Shown here piece by piece: positions 56,901-64,000 of a stretch of 64,000 nucleotides of DNA. Source of the DNA: Galerina marginata (taxonomy: Eukaryota; Basidiomycota; Agaricomycetes; Agaricales; Galerinaceae); NCBI GenBank assembly GCA_023014335.1, contig JAECYW010000007.1, positions 2,418,001 through 2,482,000 of the forward strand. Reading direction: 5' to 3'. Both the position numbers and the translations under genes were made by a program. The notes beneath the pieces are model-generated. The model saw only the letters and a list, made by a program, of their open reading frames with translations. It ran no database searches and was not told the origin of the DNA. Position 1 is the first letter of the stretch; each line of letters opens with the position of its first letter.

Positions 56901-57288
56901 ATCACCTTCAATGGTGGCTAACAAATTAGAAGAGTTTGAAGTTGAGGGCGACACGAGAGCTGGGGCGGTAGCGCCGACTTGCTCTTGATCGATCCCACGT
57001 TCGGGCCAAGTTGCTTCAAGCAAAGATTAGTATTTGAATCGAGAAAAGGGAGATAGAAAATTTACCGTTTAAAAATGCAGGAGTGTCGGAGGCGCCCTCC
57101 ATCTCTTGACTTTCACTGTTTCCTGTTCAAGAAAAGTCGTATTTTAGTTTGGCATTAAGATACGCGAGGTACAAAATTTTACCATCTAAAATGATGTAGC
57201 CACTATCGAGGGCAGCATCGGAGATCTTGGATTCCATCGACGCACAATCTGAGGTAAAAGCGTCCTTAAGAACTGCAGAAGGGTCCAT
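35959..57288 (-). CDS. Host gene with RNase H1 N-terminal-like domain, split by a 20 kb element in its last intron
   Basis: Six exons lie at 57288-57183, 57122-57066, about 57014-56907, 56843-56772, 56719-56690 and 56640-56562. The seventh lies beyond the superelement at 36148-35959. The N-terminal part is disordered (MDPSAVLKDAFTSDCASMES). The end of exon 6, PSERWYSVIVGPTPGVYRGP, is the first half of a domain like the RNase H1 N-terminal/caulimovirus-type domain. Exon 7 supplies the rest: VQALGPMGGSHNRVLRHHNH, then AEATRVFELSLLAGNVRRYI and a C-terminal tail ending YDVES. The phase matches (2 bases plus 1) and the domain becomes complete only when both sides are joined. About 215 residues. 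Whether a 20.4 kb intron is still spliced is unknown. Confidence 0.75.
36197..36260 (+). repeat. Left terminal inverted repeat of the KDZ superelement
   Basis: Contains TTGACCAGG, then ACTTTATAAATATGCCCAC, then CAGGTCAATTGACC. Nineteen consecutive bases around TTTATAAATATGCCCAC are identical to the right arm at 56420-56482. Includes a TATA-like sequence. Confidence 0.85.
36349..37565. repeat. Left subterminal array of a 16 bp palindrome, about 21 copies
   Basis: CTGGTCAATTGACCAG recurs about 21 times at spacings of about 45-100 bp. It is separated by purine-rich, partly repeated spacers (GAGGCAGAGAAAAATG, GAATGAGGCAGAGATAACCC). Some spacer-plus-palindrome blocks are duplicated, for example 36840-36960 and 37015-37110. 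Two imperfect relatives lie closer to the end (near 36245 and 36328). Because the motif is palindromic, open frames on the minus strand read the same peptide (WSIDQ) repeatedly; these are not genes. The position just inside the TIR fits subterminal transposase-binding sites (inference). Confidence 0.92.
37680..38370. repeat. Two minisatellites between the palindrome array and the first cargo gene
   Basis: About 37690-37830 has repeats of GTAGACAGGGAGAAAATAAA and GGAGGGATAGGTAAT. About 38040-38370 has repeats of the type GGTGGTGACGAGCGCGGGGG and ATTACGAGCGCAGGCGACGG, with a degenerate GGCGATGGCGAGC continuation. The latter gives spurious minus-strand frames rich in Ala, Arg and Pro. Confidence 0.8.
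38487..41769 (-). CDS. KDZ-cargo protein with HMG-box-like region and long disordered tail
   Basis: Five exons join in frame from ATG 41769 to TAG 38487, about 990 residues. The first exon begins MTRAAFAGLRLEFLVGEQKL. The second contains KKPRKPIAYNLWGRENKGAV and, 40 residues on, KQYEKMAERAHNAMLKEW. This pattern resembles an HMG box (RPxNAYNLW start, basic helix end). The last exon is a long low-complexity region with a KQKQKQ run encoded by a CTTCTG microsatellite. It ends in a compact block, WKWWIALQPGWRRIKAG ... ITGDWGALDKPGANGLASVV. Relatives are common in agaricomycete genomes near KDZ genes. A nuclear DNA-binding role is inferred. It is divergent from the gene at 42438. Confidence 0.75.
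41770..42437. promoter_or_regulatory. Divergent promoter region between two cargo genes
   Basis: This 670 bp non-coding interval separates the head-to-head genes at 38487-41769 and 42438-43584. It presumably drives both. I see no open frame of interest and no clear TATA pair. It includes CATGCATGCC/CATGC repeats near 42080-42245. Confidence 0.4.
42438..43584 (+). CDS. Double RNase H1 N-terminal-like domain protein (KDZ cargo)
   Basis: Four exons (42438-42546, 42603-42984, 43041-43343, 43398-43584) give about 325 residues. The N-terminal third is serine/proline-rich and disordered. Two domains of the RNase H1 N-terminal type follow. The first is around SQKYYVLTGGEDAGVFKTWN with an LRTEGSSLRIVELRHDWEEA continuation. 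The second is around GKYYVVFKGEEVGIWGIWHQ with VKVNGYCSKYDSWTAALKAY. In each domain an intron splits the codon of the Trp after GVFKT or GIWGI, exactly where the host gene at 35959-57288 is also split. These domains bind RNA-DNA hybrids or double-stranded RNA in RNase H1; here no RNase H catalytic domain follows. Role in transposition unknown. Confidence 0.8.
43932..44417 (-). CDS. Small basic protein with YYERHKDKLQ motif (KDZ cargo)
   Basis: Three short exons, too split for a long open frame, join to a complete gene. The ATG at 44417 begins MTAAVLVYHYPPRPQIGG. The exons then read NRRKLACRRYYERHKDKLQ and VKARERAAQAKKKRLLCE, and the protein ends LVTKNASTGSVAPASL before TGA 43934-43932. Introns are GT-AG with consistent phases (donor GTACGCC/acceptor TTTAG, donor GTACGTT/acceptor GATTAG). 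About 125 residues, about 30% Arg plus Lys, helical. It looks like a bZIP-like or chromatin-binding basic peptide, but no leucine zipper is evident. Similar small proteins are frequent in agaricomycetes. Being inside the element, it is probably cargo. Confidence 0.7.
44418..45924. other. Non-coding stretch of the superelement
   Basis: No supported gene. A run of A followed by GGGGGGTGGGG lies at 44706-44726. Minus-strand frames at 45031-44690 and plus-strand frames at 45036-45446 have no recognisable content. Contains the tRNA-like sequence at 45597-45686. Confidence 0.4.
45597..45686 (+). ncRNA. tRNA-like sequence with A box, B box and T-run
   Basis: The A-box-like TGGTCTAACGG (from about 45610) and the B-box-like GGTTCAATTCC (45662-45672) are spaced as in an RNA polymerase III gene. 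A TTTT run at 45683-45686 could terminate transcription. A T-arm (GTCGG-TTCAATT-CCGGC) can be drawn, but the acceptor stem does not pair and the anticodon arm is unclear. A degenerate tRNA or the head of a tRNA-derived SINE is more likely than a working tRNA. Confidence 0.35.
45925..47803 (-). CDS. TET/JBP-like 2-oxoglutarate/Fe(II) dioxygenase (KDZ cargo)
   Basis: Four exons read in frame to TAG 45927-45925, giving about 545 residues from ATG 47803 (an inner ATG at 47713 is also possible). The N-terminal half is basic and disordered (RLAKRKARQKASSHQSRKRK), suiting nuclear localisation. The dioxygenase part has RRGKFSAINVGISHGGGQTH, then WAPRLYQYQ and ALNFGPQTVCFRHADYNNLA. The HxD iron ligands are in FRHADYNN. 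It continues GWCAITALGSYDYRKGGHLV, FPPGSTILIPSSAIHHSN (distal His) and RRYSFTQYSAGGLFRW (2-oxoglutarate Arg). This is the basidiomycete TET/JBP family, which oxidises 5-methylcytosine and is known to ride with KDZ transposons. All key residues are present. It is divergent from the KDZ transposase, separated by 1.1 kb. Confidence 0.88.
47804..48924. promoter_or_regulatory. Divergent promoter region between TET/JBP gene and KDZ transposase
   Basis: About 1.1 kb without a supported gene. Overlapping GC-rich open frames at 47807-48166 and 48319-48637 lack domains. The head-to-head arrangement suggests shared control of the dioxygenase and the transposase (inference). Confidence 0.4.
48925..53345 (+). 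CDS. KDZ transposase with CxC2-type cysteine cluster
   Basis: About nine exons (from 48925-49275, 49327 onward) join to about 1,170 residues. Exon 2 carries the cysteine cluster CVDCSAREVEESPVGQYRCQ, then ECFSPQLVCKACCLRRHQAL with PFH, a CxC2-type domain. The KDZ core follows: CGCRPISKLRQLLRRGLFPS, LALACPSCPHPGINLPDSWR, LLCIDANFRLKNQL, LRYTGLTAVSCGRSEMVTPC, VVSYDIVCRW, GVGLSDGEGPERIWSAHNPL and MGPGSRHDVLDDHFGFWN. Candidate catalytic acids are in IDANF, YDIVC and GEGPER (inference). The C-terminal exon is a helical region (EEMRRTLAYLDWKAGWWISR) ending in an acidic DSDDSKDTDSDDEQDNEE tail. No stop or frameshift was seen at any join. One intron (50401-50960) is unusually long and contains a minisatellite. 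Confidence 0.88.
50471..50700. repeat. 16 bp minisatellite with inverted-repeat flanks inside a KDZ intron
   Basis: Eight near copies of a 16 bp unit (CGCGCCTACCCGTATC type, alternating CCCGTATC and CCTATATC) occupy about 50526-50655. The block is flanked by inverted sequence: TTAGTGATTGGCACAGGTA at about 50478 and its near complement TACCTGTGACAATCACTAA at about 50676. The surrounding intron is about 560 bp long while the other introns of the gene are 45-60 bp. This suggests a small insertion that later expanded. Confidence 0.75.
53440..54080. mobile_element. MITE-like inverted-repeat insertion rich in AAGACTG, tentative
   Basis: The left side has AAAAAGACTGAGACTAGACC (about 53451) and the right side has GGTCTCAGTCTCAGTCTTT (about 54047-54066), which are near reverse complements. 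A perfect hairpin lies at 53545-53585 with 18-base arms (TTGTCAGTCTTTATAATT) around CTCAA. CAGTCTT/AAGACTG motifs recur throughout. Exact ends and a target duplication were not found. Confidence 0.45.
54215..55880. repeat. Right subterminal tandem array of 80 and 97 bp units
   Basis: Two related units alternate. A short 80 bp unit contains ATAGGTCAACTAACCACTGC and TATTTATATA. A long 97 bp unit contains ATAGGTCAACTGACCACTGC and TATGATTATGTTTC. The order I read is S L L S L L S L L L L S L L L L, then two more diverged L units. Copies within each class are nearly identical. Further degenerate units with GGTCAACTGACC or GGTCAACTAACC continue to about 56420. The array abuts the right TIR. Confidence 0.92.
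56420..56482 (-). repeat. Right terminal inverted repeat of the KDZ superelement
   Basis: Reading GTAGTCAATTGACCCTG, then GTGGGCATATTTATAAAGT, then CCTGGTCAACTTGGCA. Its reverse complement matches 36197-36260. Confidence 0.85.
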
Positions 57289-57699
57289 AGGCATACGAAG
57301 TCAAGGGGATCACAAGAACCGCGCTTTCAAAACCTAATTTATAGGGAAGTGACCCGGAATAAGCATCCCAGTTTGAACGGTCCTTTGTTGATTCGATTTG
57401 CCGAGAAACTATCCCACACAATCTATAAATACGAAGCTGACGTCGCGTGGCAGTAAGGAACTAACTCATGGACAATGGCTTGGCAATCCTAACGTTAGGA
57501 CTGTACAGCTTTGGTTCTTGCCGTAAATGACGTAGACGTGCGCCACAGCGCTAAGCGAGGATAAACGTAGTTGAAAGGACTCACAAGTTTTGTATGAATC
57601 ACCTAGAGCGCTTTGCAGGATATTAGGATTTGTTGGCGGTTAGGTCGGAGATAATTCGGCCCACATTATCCTTTTCGATGTTTTATGATGATTACGCGT

Positions 57700-58330
57700 A
57701 ATAGCCAATTGTTCAGCTGGACATTTAGGAAGTGAGTTCATGAACCAAGGCGTAATTCAGGAACGTGGCATCTTTATTATAGGAAACGCGCTGTTTGTTG
57801 TGGGAAATCTCTTACGGCCGGGTTGCGTTGGATATTAACTAAGGTAGCGCTTTTCAATCACGGTTATCTACTCCCATCGAAATGAAATATAGTGCCTACC
57901 TGCTCGAATTACTCGGGTATAAAAGTCCCCTGAATATTGATTCACAAAACTTATGCGGTCTGACCGAGTCGTTAGTCATTGAAAGAATGTTTTCCCTGAA
58001 ACAATCAGCGCGAGCATCGCTTCCTTTTCAGTTACTGAGGGAAAGAATAGCCGAATGGGGAGCACAATGGCTTCAAGGTGATACTGATCTCTGTGAAGAC
58101 GAACTCTTCAACTGTACATCTGCGACGCAAACTGTTCAGATATTGTATACAGCTATAAAACTCCCCATACTTAAGTACATATGGGGATGCTTTCAAGGTG
58201 ATCCCGATCACTATTAAGACTAACTGTTCAGCTGTACATTTGGGACGCAGATTCAGATATGGAAATACAGCCATAAATCACTGTGCATTTGGGCGCCCGC
58301 GGGGATGAGTTGTTCAGCTGTACGCTTGGT
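57700..58330. repeat. Degenerate repeats with GTTCAGCTGTACAT motif
   Basis: A block at about 58072-58162 (CTTCAAGGTGATACTGATCT ... GTTCAGATATTGTATACAGC) recurs imperfectly at about 58191-58284 (TTTCAAGGTGATCCCGATCA ... TTCAGATATGGAAATACAGC). GTTCAGCTGGACATTTAGG and GTTCAGCTGTACGCTTGG lie near 57713 and 58313. The open frame at 57882-58217 is produced by these repeats and has no recognisable domain. Confidence 0.55.
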
Positions 58331-58541
58331 GAAAGAAATGTTCTGACAAGCAAGAGCGGAATCAGAATAAATGACGCTGCGTGGCGACAAAATGTTCACC
58401 GGTACATCTAGGAACTTAAATGTCCCAAGGTACGATACAAGAAGAGAAGGGAAAACTCGTTCGAATTTGTTTCTTCCCCCGTACCTACACCCACGACCTC
58501 CTGCTTGTTCAGAAATACATCTACGCCAGCGAGGTTACCCA

Positions 58542-59142
58542 ATATGGCCCCAAAAACTACGTGTGAGCACTTTTTACCCTATGGATGATATCTTTAATAT
58601 AAAACTCGATTAACTTGAAATACGCAGAGGAGAAACTGCACACGTACCGACAAGAAATTACTGAAATAGGTGACTACCGCCTTGTTTTCTCTTCGATAAG
58701 TTCACCCAATATTTCTTAACAGAAGGAAAGATTGCGGCGCACAAGCAAGAGGTTTCTCTGTTGAAGCCAGACGATGAGTCGGGTCTGTAAACCTTACGCC
58801 TTCATTTTTCCTTGAGGCTGAATACGTGTCTTAGCAAATGCTCTGAAATTGAAGGACGACTTGAAGTCGCTCGAGTTGGCTCACGGAAAAGCCGTTAAGG
58901 CCGAGATCAGGTGTGCGAAGCTTCTGGACAAGCAAAGCGTCAGCGCCAAGAAATCAACGCGCCTGGAAGCCAAAAAAATCAAAGAGGAAAGTGCCGTTTG
59001 TTACATGATGCATGCGTAGCTAATTATTATTGTTTAGAGTTCCGGAAATGTATCCGAGGAAGGTCAGGCAATCGACGCAGCCAGTGAACCCCTCGAATCC
59101 AATGGTGATCATGTCAGGACACATAGGGAAGCTACATTGTAG
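58542..59142 (+). CDS. Coiled-coil protein, 5' end uncertain
   Basis: Short exons read EEKLHTYRQEITEIEGKIAA, HKQEVSLLKPDDES, ALKLKDDLKSLELAHGKAVK, LDKQSVSAKKSTRLEAKKIK and finally SSGNVSEEGQAIDAASEPLE, ending at a TAG near 59142. Joins 2 to 5 are in frame with GT-AG introns. I could not join the first exon (MAPKTT at 58542) without a stop, so the start is doubtful. The product would be a charged coiled coil of about 150 residues. Family unknown; it may belong to the neighbouring KDZ region. Confidence 0.4.
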
Positions 59143-59424
59143 CGAATGTATCGGTCCATTGAACGTTTACAATGTGCCGACTGTATCGAGGCCAATGAAT
59201 TCAATGAACGGTCACCTACCACATAAACGGCTTCGGCGCAACCAAACGGGCCCGTTCGGCCTCAAAACTGGGGCCGCTCGGCGTCATGAGTACCCCGGCA
59301 TCGTAAATAGACAGTGAAAGGGCGGCCACCTGTACGTCGGCATAGGCTGTAAGGTATATAATAATGGCTACGGTGTATTTTAGAAGAATTCCGAGCAGAG
59401 AAAACGGGGGTCTGGACGTACCAA

Positions 59425-59665
59425 GCCATATCAAATATTCATTCGGCATCGGCGATTCGCTTTGCGAGGCTTTTAAAGCCCCTGGATGCGAGACTATAAA
59501 GTGCAGCCCTAATAGGTAGGGTGTATTTTATAAGAGAGTCAAGAAAATGGAGGTTTGTGGCACAAATCGGTATCAAATACTCAAACGGCGTCGGCGATTG
59601 GTAGTTGCGAGGCTTCTAATGCGCCGGGATGCGAGACCTTCAGGGTGCAAGACTTATAACACGAA
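59425..59665. repeat. Imperfect direct repeat of about 90 bp
   Basis: ATCAAATATTCATTCGGCAT ... GGATGCGAGACTATAAAGTG (from about 59428) recurs as ATCAAATACTCAAACGGCGT ... GGATGCGAGACCTTCAGGGT (from about 59571). Both copies contain CATCGGCGATT or CGTCGGCGATT, a hexamer theme also seen in the adjoining coding region. It lies just beyond the stop codon of the gene at 59713. Confidence 0.6.
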
Positions 59666-59712
59666 TAAAAGGCGTGATATATTAAATGCAAAATTGTAAC
59701 CGACGACGAGAA

Positions 59713-62312
59713 CTACGGATCGATATCCATATCACTGCCGATATCGTCACTTTCCTCCGCCGGTGCCGACACCCAGGATTCATCTACATATGGAAAGCTG
59801 GCGCCGGTATAGATGCGGCGGGGTGGGTTACTGGTAACGTTGACTTCATGAGGGGCATTCGAGGGCATAGCGGGGGTACGATCGGAAGGCCGAAGGATGT
59901 CGGCACCGGGTAAATGATGAGCGTTAGAATTGGGGCGTGCGGGGGGTAGAGGGGGCGAAGCAACAAGAAAACGATGGGTTTGACGATTTGGGGACGGTGG
60001 CGAAGGCAGAGGAAAAGGGAGGGCCAGGTTATCAGATGCATCGGCATCGGCGTCGGCATCGGCATCGGCGCGGTTGTCAGAGTCGCTTTCCTCACCTATG
60101 TCTGCAACTGTTGCATACCTGAACCGCGCTGTTGGGAGGTCCAATGGGGTAGCCATGGAGGAGCACTCATTATTTTCCTCTTCACTCAATTCATCAAATG
60201 CATCATTTGCACTGAGCCGCTTGACAGGATGTGCAACCGGACTGGTATCGGAATCATCGGTTGAATCATCGGCAATGTCTGCAGCGGTCAGCTTTGGTAC
60301 AGGCCGAGAGGTGGAGGCCTTGCCAACATCTTCATTGATGGAAACTGGCAGAACATTTGCTCTCAACACAGACCCCTCACGAGGCTGCGGCAGAATGGCA
60401 ACAGAACGCCGGGGAGGGGGGTCAGTAGTACCCTCATCGTCGGAACTGACTAGCAGATTGACAGTGAAGTGCCGAATGCCTTGCCTGTTGGAGGGGGCAT
60501 TTGTGCGAGTCCCGGCGTTGTGGGCGACGGCAGGTGTGACTGGTCTCCTGGGGTTTGATTCCTCATCGCTGGAATCCTCAAGAAGATCAACAGTAAATTT
60601 CTTGACACCTGGTAGGCCGGGGGACGACTTGGATGCGTTCATGCGAGCGACGGCAACGGCAACGGCGGTATCCTCATCATCAGAGTCGGGAACGTCGGAA
60701 ATCGTAAAACGTTTGGTGTTCTGGGGGGCTGGCATCATATTAACTCGTTTCTGGGTGCTGCCGACGCCGACGGCAACGGGACCAACGGGACCTTGAGTGA
60801 CGCCGACATCGGCAACCGTAGCCACATCTGGGGAATCGCTCTGTTTGTCTGTATGCATGACAGTATTAATGATGTAGGTTTTTGAAATAAGTAACGGTGT
60901 TGCACCTTTAGCATCTCCAATCAAGGATGGTCGTGGCAGATGGGAAATCATGACGCCGACGCCGACGCCGACGGCAGGCACAGCCTGATGGCCTGTATCA
61001 CTTTCTTCGTCTGTCAAATCACCCAAAGCGCTGATGGTATAACCCTGTAACTTGGGTGGACGAGTTAGTCTTCCTGCCTCATCAGAAACGGCAACTGAGG
61101 GGATCGATTGAATATCAGACCCCAATTTCGAATGTATGCCGACCGTTTCTCCCGTCGGCATGGCCACAACATCATCGGCGTCGTATGCATCTGATGGCCC
61201 GGGGGGCAATTCGGTCAGATAACCAGAATGTGGCAGAACCAGATTGGTTTGGCCCCGACAGAGCGATCGGACTTCGGTGTCGGAGAGGTCTTCTCCCCAT
61301 ACCCACTTGTACGACCCTGTTGGGAGGCCTTGCATTCGAAGAAGTTCCCTCTTTGCCCGATCGGCAATACTCTGTGATTGAGCTTGGATAGACGTAGGGG
61401 GAGTTGGACCCTCACTTGGGAAAGTTGGCAATGGGATGGGCATTGTTGTGGGGGCTGGTCCGGCGTCGGCGACAGCTGCATCGGCGTCGGCTGGTTCGGC
61501 GATATCGGCCTTCTGCAATTCCTTCAGAATAACTGCCTCATGCAGCGCAAATAGCCCAGATGTACGTTTTACGCCAATTTGAACCCTGTTTTCAACGTCC
61601 CTCTCCGCAGCAGCACTATATTCTAGGATCGAATGCAGCTCGGCGACAGCGACGCGGGCCAACTCTTGAGACTCGGCGCACATCTCGCAAGGTTGTTGTG
61701 GTTGTTCCTGATGAAGAGGGGCCGGCATAGTTGGGGCAATGCGTTCACTATCTGGTGCCCACGGCTGTTGTGCTTGATGGACCGCGATAGCATCTTGTAC
61801 GGAGTGCATCTCCAGGTAGTTAGGGGGATCGGGTTCGGCTTCGGCATTCCACCAGTCACAGTCGTAATTCTTGACAAGAGCACAAGGGGATAAAGCTTCC
61901 AAGCCATTGTCCAGAATAGCGAGGAAGCTACTGTGGAATGCCAGGGGGACGGCGTTGAAGTCTTGTAGCACCAGGCTGTCGGCCAACGACCTGATAATGA
62001 TCGGCACATCCAAGGCTTGGCCGACGGCCGAGGCAAAGCCAATGGTCATCAAGACAAAGTTCTTTTTATCTCGTTAGTCAGAGTAAATTACAAATGAAAT
62101 GAATTACCAACCAATTCCAGCTGCAAAAAAGCTTGCATCCACCAAGGTTGCGTAATGGTTGTTTGGGTCATCTTGATTAGAGCCGCCCTGAAGCGTGATT
62201 CAAAGTACCATACGATGACCTGGACATTATAATGCATAGCGCGACTAGCTCCATGTTGAAGAGACAAGAAACCAAATGCTTTCACCTCTCGAGGGTGGGG
62301 GTATTCTGCCAT
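59713..62312 (-). CDS. Large acidic protein with repeated FTxxDhhxxSDDE motif, unknown function
   Basis: Two exons (62312 to about 62108, and about 62068 to 59713) join in frame to about 850 residues. The N-terminal 110 residues are folded-looking (MAEYPHPREVKAFGFLSLQH, YNVQVIVWYFESRFRAALIK, MTIGFASAVGQALDVPIIIR). The rest is disordered, Ala/Pro/Asp-rich, and contains an ADADA run. A short motif recurs about seven times: YTISALGDLTDEES, FTISDVPDSDDED, FTVDLLEDSSDEES, FTVNLLVSSDDEG, LTAADIADDSTDDSD, LSANDAFDELSEEE and YATVADIGEESDSD. It resembles a hydrophobic core next to acidic serines, as in SUMO-interacting or CK2-phosphorylated motifs (inference). The gene lies directly downstream of a KDZ gene on the same strand. 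Confidence 0.65.
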
Positions 62313-62389
62313 GGTTCAAATCAGAGATCAGATTAGAGATAATCGGCCGCAGCCTCGGAGTACGATATTGCGATATTAAGATTATATAA

Positions 62390-64000
62390 TTACATCGGCG
62401 AAATATATTGGGGGCACGTGTGTTTAAAGGCACGCTCGGCGACAATTGCATGTCTATGCCACATCATACTTTGGCGAGTAGCATAGGCTTTCGCACCTTC
62501 GGGGATTGTTTGCATACATGCAGCATCCCACCATAGCTGCCTTTTGTTCAAAAAATAACGTACTGTCCATTGCATCTCATAAGTGACCAATATCACTTCT
62601 TCCTGCCAACGATGTTTTTGGGCTCTTGCACGGAGCCAATGAATGCGTTTAACTGATATATGATGAATAAATTAGCTTGTTCAACGTTAGATTCATTAGC
62701 TTACATTCCGTCAGTGTTAAAGGATCGGCATCGGCATCGGCATTGGTTGCGGCCTCGGCGTTTGCATCTATATTCAATAAAAACCAGCGGGAACTTTGCC
62801 ATATCCAGGGAAGTGTAAGTGAAGTTGAGCCCGGTGCATTGGGTCGAAGAACTGCTGTACTTGCACGCAGGTCGTCCCTGGACAGTGGCCGAAAATTGCT
62901 CAGAAAAACGGCGTCGCAATCCAGTGCGACAAGACGGCTTCGGCAAATGGAATAAATTCTGGCATGCAGGACAAGTTTGTGTTTCATGGATTTGACTCTT
63001 TTTTGCGCAGCTGTACGGACACTCTTGCGGACGGCGTTGCGAATGACATGGGAATACTGGAAGGAGAGGTCGGCTATGAAATCCCGAAGCCGATGAACTT
63101 GAATGATTGCTTGTTGTTTACGGTATCGAATCTCGACCTCTGCGGCATTGCCGACGGTAAAACCTGTGGAGGGTAGGTTTATCTTTTGTCGCTCCACTCG
63201 AGGAATCTCCTCTACAACTGGGCCACGGCGTCGGCGTCGGCGTGAAGGCCCATCTGACGGCGTCGGCTCCGGCTCTGATTGAAGTGAAGGCAGGTCCTCA
63301 GTTTCACGAGTGTCGTCGAATTCAGCTTCATTTGGAACAGGAATAGGCGTGACGGCAATGGCTTCATTACCAGCGCCTGCAGTTTCACGGAGATTTTGCA
63401 GTTTGAGGAGCATTGGAACAAGTGCCTGTCGCAGCTGTTCAATTGTTTGCCGGTCATCTTCATGAGGATGCGCGCCAAGACGTCGGACTTTATCCTGTAG
63501 GTCAATCCTATGCAATGTCAGTAAGAAATCGCATGGTTAAACATATAACGGACTGTTTTTCCTCAATCAACAGGCCAAATTCAATCCACTTCTCGATCGC
63601 CGTCAGTTCCGCGAACGAAGCCGACGCCGAAGGGACGGGGAGGTCCATTGCCATGCGGTCAGGCAAGTTGGCGGCATAAATGTCCATTGCTGTGATGTCT
63701 GTTTGCCGCAAGCTCTCTGCCCGCACCACCTGAAGTTCCCAAGCATTGAGCAAGCTGCGATCAACGTTGGTGGCAATGTCGGCGTAGTATTGGTCGGCCT
63801 GATTTGACATTGCCGAGCCGTCAAGGTATTTGGTACAAAGATATTCAGTCATTCCCAGCATTTTCTTGTGATTTGAATCAGTTGTGTGGTCGTCCAGAAT
63901 TTCTGCCCGATGAGGAATTGTGGCCGTCGATGCTATCGGCCCCACGCTATTCAGCCCCGACCAATTTGACTCCAAAATTTGACCTCCAACTATGCCAGAC
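62390..64000 (-). CDS. KDZ transposase, C-terminal part, runs off the window
   Basis: The 5' part lies beyond base 64000. The first visible exon has GGQILESNWSGLNSVGPIAS, then HRAEILDDHTTDSNHKKMLG. This is the KDZ signature in which GExLExxWxxLN is followed by HRxExLDDHxxDSNxKKM. The next exons have a helical linker with IDLQDKVRRLGAHPHEDDRQ and a basic RRRRRRGPVVEEIPRVERQK stretch. The last exon has RIHWLRARAQKHRWQEEVIL, then EMQWTVRYFLNKRQLWW, the usual C-terminal block, ending QYISPM. Exon joins (near 63515 and 62650) are in frame. The features fit the CxC1-type KDZ class, but the cysteine cluster would be outside the window. Confidence 0.82.

Noticed and set aside
57882..58217. Plus-strand 111-residue frame
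   Set aside because: It spans degenerate direct repeats and lacks any domain or conserved-looking segment.
60074..60796. Plus-strand 240-residue frame
   Set aside because: It is opposite the open acidic-repeat protein and reads the complement of its Asp/Ser-rich codons.

Overview
The window looks like nuclear DNA of an agaricomycete (mushroom-forming) basidiomycete. Genes are split by many 50-60 bp GT-AG introns, three cytochrome P450 paralogs lie in tandem, there is a DUF6593-type gene, and the right half is dominated by KDZ (Kyakuja-Dileera-Zisupton) transposon genes plus a TET/JBP-like dioxygenase, a combination known from this group. Exon joins were worked out by eye from splice signals and reading-frame continuity, so boundaries may be off by a few bases.

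Layout. 1-2.7 kb: no convincing gene. 2.7-19.7 kb: three head-to-tail P450 genes. The third is interrupted in exon 3 by a 7.7 kb CACTA-like DNA transposon (10418-18133) with about 47 bp terminal inverted repeats, a 3 bp target duplication (ACT) and two apparently intact genes: a TNP2-like transposase and an accessory protein. 19.7-27.4 kb: DUF6593-like gene, three small unknown genes and long gene-poor stretches. 27.6-30.7 kb: a KDZ-type gene of the CxC4/CxC5/CxC6 class. 31.1-35.7 kb: three unknown genes and a Harbinger-like MITE with TAA target duplication.

36.2-56.5 kb: a 20.3 kb KDZ superelement bounded by about 62 bp inverted repeats. It carries an HMG-box-like gene, a double RNase H1 N-terminal-like protein, a small basic protein, a TET/JBP-like 2-oxoglutarate/Fe(II) dioxygenase and an apparently intact KDZ transposase with a CxC2-type cysteine cluster. 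Just inside the left end are about 21 copies of a 16 bp perfect palindrome; just inside the right end is a tandem array of 80 and 97 bp units. Both arrays share the core GGTCAAYTGACC. The element sits inside the last intron of a minus-strand gene whose exons lie on both sides (57288-56562 and 36148-35959) and which itself encodes an RNase H1 N-terminal-like domain.

57.3-64 kb: repeats, a coiled-coil gene, an acidic repeat protein, and the C-terminal part of a third KDZ gene that runs off the window.

In outline, a P450 cluster abuts an island built from at least three KDZ gene classes and their cargo. The 20 kb superelement looks young: its arrays are homogeneous, its reading frames are open and its TIRs are recognisable. 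It appears to have landed in older material containing the same cargo families.
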